This document shows, piece after piece, positions 1 through 7,052 of a stretch of 20,719 nt of DNA; position 1 is the first letter of the stretch, and every line of letters begins with the position of its first letter. The position numbers and the translations under genes are program-made. The DNA comes from Euryarchaeota archaeon UBA62. GTDB taxonomy: Archaea > Thermoplasmatota > Poseidoniia > Poseidoniales > Thalassarchaeaceae. The DNA lies in the NCBI GenBank assembly GCA_002502095.1, contig DAPJ01000011.1, forward strand, positions 1 to 20,719, in the 5' to 3' direction. The notes beneath the pieces were generated by a model. It was not told the DNA's origin, did no database searches, and saw only the letters and a program-made list of their open reading frames with translations.

Positions 1-132
1 CACGCAAGTACATTCCGCCTGTACCTTAGGAAGTCCAAGGGGGGCCGTAGAATTGCTCGCCTGGTAGACAGTCCTAACCTGCCTGATGGGGAGGCGGTCT
101 TCAACGTGACAAGCGAGGGTCTGCGGGATTGA
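1..132 (+). CDS. radA: DNA repair and recombination protein RadA, C-terminal 43 residues (5' end outside window)
   Basis: The first frame is open from base 1 to a TGA at 130-132. It encodes a tail beginning HASTFRLYLRKS, followed by RIARLVDSPNLP and GEAVFNVTSEGLRD. This is the conserved end of archaeal RadA, the RecA/Rad51-family recombinase that forms filaments on single-stranded DNA and drives strand exchange. Only the last part of the ATPase core is present, so the Walker motifs cannot be checked here. The gene converges on the M3 peptidase gene with 24 bp between stop codons, and no T-rich terminator is visible there. The identification rests on recognising the well-conserved C-terminal sequence. 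The fragment is too short for the usual ORF length cut-offs. Confidence 0.88.
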   Translation, partial: HASTFRLYLRKSKGGRRIARLVDSPNLPDGEAVFNVTSEGLRD

Positions 133-156
133 TCACCCGCGGACCCCGTGTCCGAA

Positions 157-1884
157 TCAGCTCAGCTCAGACATAGCAGTTCTGACTTCCTGAATCAATG
201 AGCTCAAATGCTGCTCACCAAATCCTAATTTAATATCAGCCGCAGTGAATAGCTCTGGAAGTGTTTTGGTATTCCCAAGCCTCATTGCATTTGAGTAATC
301 GGTAAGCGCTTTTTGCTGATCTTTCCTTTGAGTCCTCCATAGTTGCAAAGCACCTAGCTGAGCAATTCCATACTCGACATAGTAGAATGGTACTCCGAAT
401 AGATGTCCTTGCTGTTGCCATGAGACATCTCTGAATATTGAGTACTCATCCCAATCCATCTTCGAGCCAAATCTATCTCTAATTGAGTTCCAGACACTTG
501 CTCGCTCCTCCCTGGTATGTTCAGGATTTGAGTAAATCCAATGTTGGAATGAATCAATTGTTGCTATCCATGGTAGAAGAAATATCACTCCTTCCAAGTG
601 CCCAATTCTGGCTCTATCTGCATCTTCTGCATCATAGAACTCTCCCCACTGATCCTGCGTCATCAGTTCCATGGACATCGAAGCCACTTCAGCGAACTCT
701 ATCGGATACCCCCTCTCTCCAATTAACTCAAGATGACTACAATATATTGAGTGAAAAGCATGACCCGCCTCGTGTATCATCGTCTCTAGATCTCCTTGTA
801 GGCCTGCGGCATTCATGAAGATAAATGGTACCCTACTCTTCTGTAGATAGTACTGGTAGCCTCCAGGGGCCTTTCCTTTGCGCGTATCCAGATCTAGCGT
901 ATCCATCTCCACAAGCATATCGAATTTCTCTCCTAAGTCATTGGACATATTGTGAAACAGTGTCGAGAGCTTCTCCACCATTTCATTTACATTTTCGAAA
1001 GGCCTTAATGGCGCGCGACCATGTAAATCAGGGCCCACGCCCGTCTTCTCATTCACATCCCATGGCTTGAGACTACCCAGTTCTAGAGAACCGACTCTTT
1101 CAGAATTTATTTCACGCATTAACGGCACGCATACCGCTTCTATGGCATCATGGAATTCTAAACAGTCTTCTTTACTGTAGTCGAATCTCTCCATTGCCCT
1201 AAACATATAGTCTGTATATGTCTCAAAACCTGCATTTATTGCAATTTTGTGTCTTAGAGATACCAGCTCATCAAAAATTTCAGAGAGCCTTTCTTCGTCT
1301 TGCATTCTTCTATTGACTACAGCCTTCCAAGCTCCCTCTCTGATTGATCTATCATTTGACTCTAAGTACCTCCTCATTTCTGGGAGGGTATACTCATTAC
1401 CATCGAATTCCACGGTCATAGCCCCGTTTATTGTTTGCGACTCAGTAACTAACCTAGTCTGCTCTACTCCCAAAGGAATATTCTCTTTCCTGAAAATATC
1501 AATATCATTTTTCATTGATCTAATCATCAAATCATACCTTGCTGGAAGATTACCCACTGCTTCATGCTCTACCAATCTACGATTTAGCGAATCAGAGAAC
1601 TCAGAGAGCTTGGGTCTGATATTTTCTACAAAATCTAGGAAAGAAGACCTCTTTTCCTCACTCTCAGTGTCACAAGTCATTGCAATGTATAGGAGAGCTC
1701 CCTTTTCTGAGATATGTTCAGATAGCTCAGATGCATCTCTAATTATTCCTTCGATACACTTTGAACATGAAATTTTCCTGTTCAGTAACTCATCCACATA
1801 GGGATTTATTTCATCCCAAACACTAGGATCGAAGTCATCATGTACAAATGATTGGGTTCCCCCTTCTACTACGTCATTGCTCAT
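157..1884 (-). CDS. pepF: M3B family oligoendopeptidase F-like zinc metallopeptidase
   Basis: A 575-residue protein with the M3 zinc motif HEAGH at residues 371-375. The downstream segment EFAEVASMSME supplies the probable third zinc ligand, Glu399, with His371 and His375 as the first two and Glu372 as catalytic base. Length and overall helical character match the M3B oligoendopeptidase F group. These cytoplasmic enzymes cleave short peptides. No signal peptide is seen. The C-terminal HLFGVPFYYVEYGIAQLGALQ stretch is typical of the family's substrate-binding end. The gene lies 43 bp downstream of the cgi121-like gene, but a TATA-like element sits about 26 bp before its ATG, so it may also have its own promoter. 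A CxxC pair at residues 40-43 is unexplained. It probably finishes the digestion of peptides produced by exported proteases such as the one at 7046-10783 (inference). Confidence 0.9.
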   Translation of the reverse strand: MSNDVVEGGTQSFVHDDFDPSVWDEINPYVDELLNRKISCSKCIEGIIRDASELSEHISEKGALLYIAMTCDTESEEKRSSFLDFVENIRPKLSEFSDSLNRRLVEHEAVGNLPARYDLMIRSMKNDIDIFRKENIPLGVEQTRLVTESQTINGAMTVEFDGNEYTLPEMRRYLESNDRSIREGAWKAVVNRRMQDEERLSEIFDELVSLRHKIAINAGFETYTDYMFRAMERFDYSKEDCLEFHDAIEAVCVPLMREINSERVGSLELGSLKPWDVNEKTGVGPDLHGRAPLRPFENVNEMVEKLSTLFHNMSNDLGEKFDMLVEMDTLDLDTRKGKAPGGYQYYLQKSRVPFIFMNAAGLQGDLETMIHEAGHAFHSIYCSHLELIGERGYPIEFAEVASMSMELMTQDQWGEFYDAEDADRARIGHLEGVIFLLPWIATIDSFQHWIYSNPEHTREERASVWNSIRDRFGSKMDWDEYSIFRDVSWQQQGHLFGVPFYYVEYGIAQLGALQLWRTQRKDQQKALTDYSNAMRLGNTKTLPELFTAADIKLGFGEQHLSSLIQEVRTAMSELS

Positions 1885-1891
1885 ATTCTTC

Positions 1892-1906
1892 CCATTGGGT
1901 CAATGG
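1892..1906. promoter_or_regulatory. Short inverted repeat between TATA-like box and peptidase start
   Basis: CCATTG-GGT-CAATGG is a perfect 6-bp inverted repeat with a 3-nt centre. It lies 8-22 bp upstream of the peptidase ATG at 1884, between the TATA-like element and the start. It could be an operator or a small 5' hairpin. No regulator binding it is known. Confidence 0.3.
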
Positions 1907-1915
1907 ATATTATCC
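1905..1915 (-). promoter_or_regulatory. TATA-like element for the M3 peptidase gene
   Basis: On the minus strand this reads GGATAATATCC, an AT-rich palindrome with a one-base centre. Its centre (1910) is 26 bp upstream of the ATG at 1884. That is the spacing expected of an archaeal TATA box when transcription starts at or beside the start codon, giving a leaderless mRNA. No Shine-Dalgarno sequence is visible in the gap. Confidence 0.45.
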
Positions 1916-1927
1916 TGACTATTATTA

Positions 1928-2488
1928 CTAGAAATCACTCATCGAGGCATGGAGTAGAAATGACTGCTCAATCATCTCAGGATTCACTTCTACTCCCTCT
2001 TCTAAAAAACCAATCTTCTCCAGACCTTCTATTGTAGGAAAAGGCCTCCTAGCGATCAAGCTCGCTCCGACTATCTCCATTAGGCGCTCTGCGTCCTTGC
2101 TATGATTATTGTATTCATCTATGGGAAGAGATGTCTCTCCAATCCCTCCACTGGTATCTATCTCAGGTAGCCTTACCAACCATGCCTTTGTATCTCCTTT
2201 CGAAACCCCAGATCTGTCTATCGCAGTCCTAATCTGCCTTGTTCCAGATATAATTCTGAGAAATTCCGCTCCTGGATCCCTTGCAACCATCTTCCCCTGT
2301 TCCTCATTACTCCTCGACTTATGCCACGCGGACCAAAGATGGACCTCACTAGCAGCCACTTCATAGGAGATCAAACTCCATCTACTGTCCAGTCGCCACT
2401 CCTCGATTTCTGAGATGAGCTCGGGGACATTATCCACAGGAGTCGAGAATCTTAACCCCCACGCTGGAAACCATGGGACACCACTCAT
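1928..2488 (-). CDS. cgi121: KEOPS complex subunit Cgi121-like protein
   Basis: A 186-residue protein whose middle part resembles Cgi121/TPRKB. It has a helix with VHLWSAWHKS (49-58), then DPGAEFLRIISGTRQIRTAI (71-90) followed by an RSGVSKG turn. This corresponds to the family's pattern of E-x-L-x-x-x-S-G-x-RQI-x-x-AI before a glycine-bearing turn. Cgi121 belongs to KEOPS (Kae1, Bud32, Cgi121, Pcc1), which makes the t6A modification on ANN-decoding tRNAs; Cgi121 binds the tRNA 3' CCA end. The C-terminal region after residue 110 looks less typical and includes a loop rich in Asp, Asn and Ser. The gene starts 24 bp after hel308 on the same strand. To my knowledge archaeal cgi121 genes often neighbour hel308, which supports the call. 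The match is by motif only and the family is weakly conserved. Confidence 0.75.
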   Translation of the reverse strand: MSGVPWFPAWGLRFSTPVDNVPELISEIEEWRLDSRWSLISYEVAASEVHLWSAWHKSRSNEEQGKMVARDPGAEFLRIISGTRQIRTAIDRSGVSKGDTKAWLVRLPEIDTSGGIGETSLPIDEYNNHSKDAERLMEIVGASLIARRPFPTIEGLEKIGFLEEGVEVNPEMIEQSFLLHASMSDF

Positions 2489-2512
2489 TCAGTACCCTCT
2501 GGCGACAGGGGT

Positions 2513-5122
2513 TCAATTGTACTTTCTCTTTTCTCTTCTAACTGTGCGTCCTGCATCTCTAACAAGATTCTCGACTAATCTGGGACTCCATCCTCTCAAA
2601 TCAGATAGTCTTTCACAATCTTTCTCAGTAAGTTCAGCGACATCAGAAACCATGCTTACCCCCAATAATTTCGACATTTCCCTCGCCCTAACTCTTCCTA
2701 TTCCTTTGAGTGATACCAGTCCTAGGATATCTGATTTACATCCGTATCTTACTCTACTGCGAACCTCCCCTATTGCCTCGATGAGAGTTTCATGAGCCTT
2801 CATGTCCATAGATGACATCTCATCATCTTCAACTACAATTCTCCTGGAGGCATAGAGAAGCCATTCAGCCAACTCCACGCGACTCCGAAGATCACCCGGT
2901 TGAACTCCCCACTCCTTCTCAATCGAGCTCATAGTTTCCTCCTCCATCCAAGACTGTAGTACCAATGCGCCCTTCATGCGTCTATCCTCATCATGATCTA
3001 CTGCAGTACCTAGCATCTCTCGCTCATGAACGTGTAGTGATGATTGAACTCTATCATAATCAGATTTTCTGAGCCATAGTGGTAGGAAGTCAGGAGTACA
3101 AGCAACCAGATGAAGTAAACTCATGGGCGAGACCTGTAAGAATTCATCACGTCCAGATAATACCGACATTGCCTTTCCTAGACCATCCCTTAGTATTCTT
3201 CCAGATAGTGGATTGAGGTACAGTCTGGAAATCCTCGCTCCAAGCGGGGTGGCTAAGTATGTCATAGTCTGAGATTCAGAAGAATTAACGACATCTTCGC
3301 TTATAGAAATCGCTTTCTTGAAGCCGAAAATAGGAGGACCACTCCTTCTCCTCTCGAATCTTTCCGGCTCCCTTTGATTTGATAATTCAATTCCAAGGAC
3401 CGACGCTGCAGAATTAGCCCATGAAGGAACTTCATCTAACCAGTCTTCTTTGACATCATAGGATGGCTGTTCATCATGAATCTTCTGAGCTACCAGATCA
3501 GAATCTCCTTCTCTTGTTAGCATCCCATTTTCTACCAACCAGTGTATTGCTTCATCTAACCTATCTGCTAGAACCTCGGTTCTCATTTGGGTAGCCAAGA
3601 AAGTACTTCCAAAGAATCTTCCAATAGAATATCTATCGCTCAGCACCCCACTAGAAATCAGTGATAGGACATGAGTGAGTAAGGCAGGATCCTCAATAGC
3701 ATTATTTGCCATCGGATTTGCTAATTTAGAAGTCACATCTTCTGGCTCTCCCTCTAGATAAAGATCGACTAATTTATCCTCTTCGTCAGGATCCTTAGAA
3801 AGAATCCATGCATCTCCATATTCGTCATATTTTGGACGCCCAGCTCTGCCTAGCATCTGCCTGATTTCCATTACTGAAAGTGGCATAGAAGCGCTGGCAA
3901 CTACACTCCACCTCCTGTAATCTCTTATGACAACTCTTCTAGCTGGAAGATTTACTCCCTGAGCAAGGGTAGGTGTGGCCACTATACACTGTAAATCTCC
4001 TTTTTTGAAGGAATCCTCAATGATCTTTCTTTGCCTTTGAGTTAGGCCTGCATGATGAAATCCAACACCACCCTTTATTGAATTAGAGAGTGATTTTCCA
4101 GTTGAGGTACCCTCTCCGCCAGATATTATCTTACGTGAAATAGAATCCCAAACTTCCAGTGAATCATCTGTGATTTCACTGGACTCTCCTTCTACAGTCT
4201 TCAGTAGATATTCAGAAAGAACTCTTGCTTCCTTAACCGCTGACGCCCTTGAAGATACGAAAACTAGTAGTTGCCCACCCATAGAGACAGTATCCATAAG
4301 AGCGGCTTGGAGCCTCTTATTTTTACTTCCGGAAAGCCTCCTCTTCTTATCGATTGAATCAGTATCCTCGGCCCCCTCGATCCTGTGTATACTGATATCT
4401 AAATCTGTCATAATGCCACAATGCAATGGTATTGGCCTCCAATCTGACTTTACATGAGTCGCACCCAACCAATCTGAGAGCTTCTCAGAATTTCCAACTG
4501 TTGCAGATAGTGCGATAATCTGCGCATCAGGCCTTGCATGCATAATTCTGGATAGAGTTACTTCCAGAGTCGGCCCCCTACTGTAGTCATTCAATAAGTG
4601 AAACTCATCCGAAACTACAACGCCTAGATTCTCTAGAAATCCAGACCTAGTCCTAAGAATAGAATCAAGCTTCTCACTTGTACAAACTAGGATATCCGAA
4701 TTTTCCACACCCGATGACTCTCCCCCTCTGTCCCCAATAGCCAAGCCAACAGAAAGCCCAACAGATTTCGCAATCTCGGTTAGATCTTCGAATTTCTCAT
4801 TTGCCAGAGCTTTCAGTGGGACAATATAGGCTCCCCTCATTCCCTTCATATCCCCAATTAGTCGATTGATCATCCCCAAGTATGCTACCAAGGATTTTCC
4901 ACTGGCCGTTGGTATAGTAAGCATCAAATTTTTACCCTCCAAAACAGGAGTCAAGGCTTCAGCTTGTGGGGGAAAGAAGCTATGTATTCCCCAATTATTT
5001 TTCAAGAATTTAGTGATTCTTGAATCGATACCAAAGCTATCCAGCCCATTGCCCGATTCCGCCACGACTATGCTTAATGTCGGACGTTCTAAAGGATGCC
5101 GAGGATAATGGCCTAATTCCAT
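2513..5122 (-). CDS. hel308: Hel308-family superfamily 2 DNA helicase
   Basis: An 869-residue protein with the SF2 helicase motifs in order: Q motif FPPQ (50-53), Walker A PTASGKS (71-77), CTSEKLDS (147-154), Walker B DEFH (172-175), SATVGN (206-211), motif IV LVFVSSRASA (287-296), HHAGL (356-360), motif V ATPTLAQGVNLPA (382-394) and motif VI QMLGRAGRP (422-430). Winged-helix and ratchet regions follow, ending in a helix-hairpin-helix segment (SLKGIGRVRAREM, about 803-815). This is the archaeal Hel308/PolQ-like architecture; the family unwinds lagging-strand arms at stalled forks. It is longer than the roughly 700-750 residues usual for archaeal Hel308. Extra sequence is visible at the N-terminus and in a charged Ser/Glu-rich insert near 305-350. 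Its ATG overlaps the end of the thioesterase gene by 10 bp, suggesting translational coupling. Confidence 0.93.
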   Translation of the reverse strand: MELGHYPRHPLERPTLSIVVAESGNGLDSFGIDSRITKFLKNNWGIHSFFPPQAEALTPVLEGKNLMLTIPTASGKSLVAYLGMINRLIGDMKGMRGAYIVPLKALANEKFEDLTEIAKSVGLSVGLAIGDRGGESSGVENSDILVCTSEKLDSILRTRSGFLENLGVVVSDEFHLLNDYSRGPTLEVTLSRIMHARPDAQIIALSATVGNSEKLSDWLGATHVKSDWRPIPLHCGIMTDLDISIHRIEGAEDTDSIDKKRRLSGSKNKRLQAALMDTVSMGGQLLVFVSSRASAVKEARVLSEYLLKTVEGESSEITDDSLEVWDSISRKIISGGEGTSTGKSLSNSIKGGVGFHHAGLTQRQRKIIEDSFKKGDLQCIVATPTLAQGVNLPARRVVIRDYRRWSVVASASMPLSVMEIRQMLGRAGRPKYDEYGDAWILSKDPDEEDKLVDLYLEGEPEDVTSKLANPMANNAIEDPALLTHVLSLISSGVLSDRYSIGRFFGSTFLATQMRTEVLADRLDEAIHWLVENGMLTREGDSDLVAQKIHDEQPSYDVKEDWLDEVPSWANSAASVLGIELSNQREPERFERRRSGPPIFGFKKAISISEDVVNSSESQTMTYLATPLGARISRLYLNPLSGRILRDGLGKAMSVLSGRDEFLQVSPMSLLHLVACTPDFLPLWLRKSDYDRVQSSLHVHEREMLGTAVDHDEDRRMKGALVLQSWMEEETMSSIEKEWGVQPGDLRSRVELAEWLLYASRRIVVEDDEMSSMDMKAHETLIEAIGEVRSRVRYGCKSDILGLVSLKGIGRVRAREMSKLLGVSMVSDVAELTEKDCERLSDLRGWSPRLVENLVRDAGRTVRREKRKYN

Positions 5123-5589
5123 CGATGATAGGCAGGATGACCTTCAGTAACTGCTACGAATAGCCCCTCCCCTGTCGCGCAAACCTTCCCCTCACATGTC
5201 AGACTCATCTTCACCTTAGCCCTGTCAGAGCTTAGCTCCACAACCTCAGAAGTTATCTTGAGGACTTTGTCATTTGGAGTCGGCCTTCGAAGGCTTACGC
5301 TGTAAGAGGCAGTAACCGTGCATGGGGGGGCAGTACTTCCTTCGTTATCCATTATTGCTACAGCCGCAGTCCAGTTTCCATGACAGTCAAGGAGTGCTCC
5401 CAGTATTCCCCCATTTACCATGCCAGGAAATGCTTGATGATGTTCCTCAGGATTAAATTCCATGTATAGTCCGTTTTCCGTTCTGAAGGATCTAATTTTC
5501 AGCCCTTTAGTATTGGCTGGACCACACCCGAAACATATGCTATTGGGTGCGAATTCTTCCTGTACAGAGAGCTCGGAAGCTACTTCCAT
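5113..5589 (-). CDS. PaaI-like hotdog-fold thioesterase
   Basis: From the ATG at 5589 this gives 158 residues. The frame extends to a TTG at 5628, but the ATG is preferred because an AT-rich palindrome lies about 28 bp upstream, at a TATA-box position. The protein begins with a CFGCG motif (Cys19, Cys22). It then has the hotdog-fold signature H-Q-A-F-P-G-M-V-N-G-G-I with Asp68 on the long helix, and later the TVTASYSVSLRRPTP strand seen in PaaI/YbgC-type proteins. Such enzymes hydrolyse acyl-CoA thioesters, often as housekeeping release factors. The substrate cannot be predicted. The N-terminal CxxC is common in environmental members of this group. The gene is first in a run with hel308 and the cgi121-like gene, and diverges from the aspartoacylase-family gene. 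Confidence 0.82.
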   Translation of the reverse strand: MEVASELSVQEEFAPNSICFGCGPANTKGLKIRSFRTENGLYMEFNPEEHHQAFPGMVNGGILGALLDCHGNWTAAVAIMDNEGSTAPPCTVTASYSVSLRRPTPNDKVLKITSEVVELSSDRAKVKMSLTCEGKVCATGEGLFVAVTEGHPAYHRWN

Positions 5590-5610
5590 ATGACGTCGAA
5601 GGGTCCCGAG

Positions 5611-5633
5611 GAATTGAACAATTCCCAATATTG
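5611..5633. promoter_or_regulatory. Divergent promoter region with two adjacent palindromes
   Basis: GAATTG-AA-CAATTC (5611-5624) is a 6-bp inverted repeat. It is followed after one base by the palindrome CAATATTG (5626-5633). The first is centred about 28 bp upstream of the thioesterase ATG (5589). The second is centred about 22 bp upstream of the ATG at 5652 on the other strand. They could be two TATA boxes, an operator shared by both genes, or both. Confidence 0.4.
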
Positions 5634-5651
5634 TCCTAACGTACCCTATTT

Positions 5652-7052
5652 ATGTCAAACCTACTGGGAGGGGCGTTGTCTAATTCCGAAGAGGGCTCGG
5701 GAGACGAGCCAAGCCCCGAAAGGCCAGAGAGTCTACCACCTCGTTCCAAGAGAAGGAGATTCGCCCCACTAAAGGTCGCCAACCAGATTCCCAAGAGAAG
5801 GAGAATAGAGATTGAGAAGGCTCTTGAAGGGAGCACCGGGACTCCGAAGAAATGGTCCCGTCAGAACGGCCCCAAGAATCATAATTTCCTTAGAAAGAGA
5901 ATTCTTCCCGGTACTATTAGGAGAATGGATTTCGATCTTCTATCGGTTGAAATTGGAGAGTCTTGGCCTATTCCTGTAACTGTTGTTCACGGGTCCCGCC
6001 CAGGCCCAGTGGTGACACTATTGGGAGCAGTGCATGGAAATGAGTTAGTGGGCCCATTGGCCTTGACATACTTGACAGGTCCGAATTTTATTGGACCTGG
6101 AAAGGCAATAGATCCAGAAGTACTATCGGGGACAATCAGGATAGTTCCTGTTGTGAATATGCCCGGGTACAAGATGAAGAGCCGTTATATGCCAGACGGA
6201 AGAGATCTGAATAGGTCATTTCCAGGCAAGCCAGATAGCAATACTTCATACCGTGTAGCAAATAGAATCTGGAATAAGATAATCACAGGTAGCGATTATG
6301 TTGTGGATTTGCATACTGCGGCTGTGGGAAGGACCAATATGCCTCAAATACGTGCCAATCTCGCCCATGCCTCCAGTAATAGAATAGCTAGATCATTCGG
6401 AATCGAGGCAATTCTGGATAATGCCGGTCCTAAGGGATCTCTAAGGAGAGTCACCAACGACTTCGATATAGCGTGCATTACATTCGAAGGAGGGGGCCCA
6501 GACGAACTAGATCCAGAATCTGTACAGGTCTCCCTGTATGGGATTCTGAACGTTCTTAGGTCCCTAAGAATGATCCCAGGACATCCCAGTAGGCCTAGCT
6601 TCAGAATTCTCGCCTCAGGGTCACTATGGATTAGGTCCGATCAAGGTGGCCTACTGGATGTGCTCGCCCCTGCTGGAAGTTTTGTCGAAGAGGGGGAGGT
6701 GGTCGCAACCGTTACCGATCCCGAGAGCCCCCTAGAATCCCATGATGTGATTTCTCCCACAAGGGGATTAATGATTTGCTCAGCAACTAATCCATTCGTA
6801 ACTGCTGGAACTCCAGTAGGACATATCTTGCCAGTTACCAAAGGTGCTCAGACAATCAGAAAGAGGTTAGATGAGGATGATTGCTTGGTGATTAGTGGTG
6901 CAGATGGAGATCCGGTTTGGAGAGATGATGATGAGGTAGAGGATATCACTGTCGGAGGGGAATGGTCAGGGGGAAGTGTAGATGCTGAGTGGTCCACAAA
7001 TCCTCCGACTGATTCAGATGAAGAAGCCGCTGAGGCAGATCCCTCTCAGTAA
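5652..7052 (+). CDS. Succinylglutamate desuccinylase/aspartoacylase family zinc hydrolase
   Basis: A 466-residue protein with a metallocarboxypeptidase-like (M14-related) AstE/AspA core. The zinc ligands are GAVHGNE (His128, Glu131) and DLHTA (His221). Substrate-binding motifs are PDGRDLNRSFPG (181-192) and the probable catalytic Glu279 in CITFEGG. The part after residue 315 is a beta-rich barrel-sandwich (GLLDVLAPAG, then PTRGLMICS), as in the C-terminal half of other family members. These enzymes cleave N-acyl amino acids or related amides; the substrate is unknown. The core starts only near residue 93. The first 90 residues are a polar, Arg/Lys-rich extension (SKRRR, PKRRR, LRKR), and the last 50 are acidic. 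A later start at Met92 cannot be excluded. The stop overlaps that of the convergent protease gene by 7 bp. Confidence 0.85.
   Translation: MSNLLGGALSNSEEGSGDEPSPERPESLPPRSKRRRFAPLKVANQIPKRRRIEIEKALEGSTGTPKKWSRQNGPKNHNFLRKRILPGTIRRMDFDLLSVEIGESWPIPVTVVHGSRPGPVVTLLGAVHGNELVGPLALTYLTGPNFIGPGKAIDPEVLSGTIRIVPVVNMPGYKMKSRYMPDGRDLNRSFPGKPDSNTSYRVANRIWNKIITGSDYVVDLHTAAVGRTNMPQIRANLAHASSNRIARSFGIEAILDNAGPKGSLRRVTNDFDIACITFEGGGPDELDPESVQVSLYGILNVLRSLRMIPGHPSRPSFRILASGSLWIRSDQGGLLDVLAPAGSFVEEGEVVATVTDPESPLESHDVISPTRGLMICSATNPFVTAGTPVGHILPVTKGAQTIRKRLDEDDCLVISGADGDPVWRDDDEVEDITVGGEWSGGSVDAEWSTNPPTDSDEEAAEADPSQ

Noticed and set aside
133..156. Terminator between radA and the peptidase gene
   Set aside because: The 24-bp gap is GC-rich with no convincing stem and no T-run on either strand.
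1247..1801. 184-residue plus-strand open frame inside the peptidase gene
   Set aside because: It is antisense to a clear M3 peptidase coding region, has Ser/Leu-rich low-information sequence and shows no motif. It is a shadow of the minus-strand frame.
5590..5628. TTG start for the thioesterase with 13 more residues
   Set aside because: The ATG at 5589 has an AT-rich palindrome at TATA distance, and the extra residues are not typical of the family.
5636..5836. 66-residue minus-strand frame starting with a signal-peptide-like hydrophobic stretch
   Set aside because: It is antisense to the basic N-terminal extension of the aspartoacylase-family protein. Leu/Ile/Phe codons on this strand arise from Lys/Arg/Glu codons on the other. 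Nothing after the hydrophobic part is recognisable.
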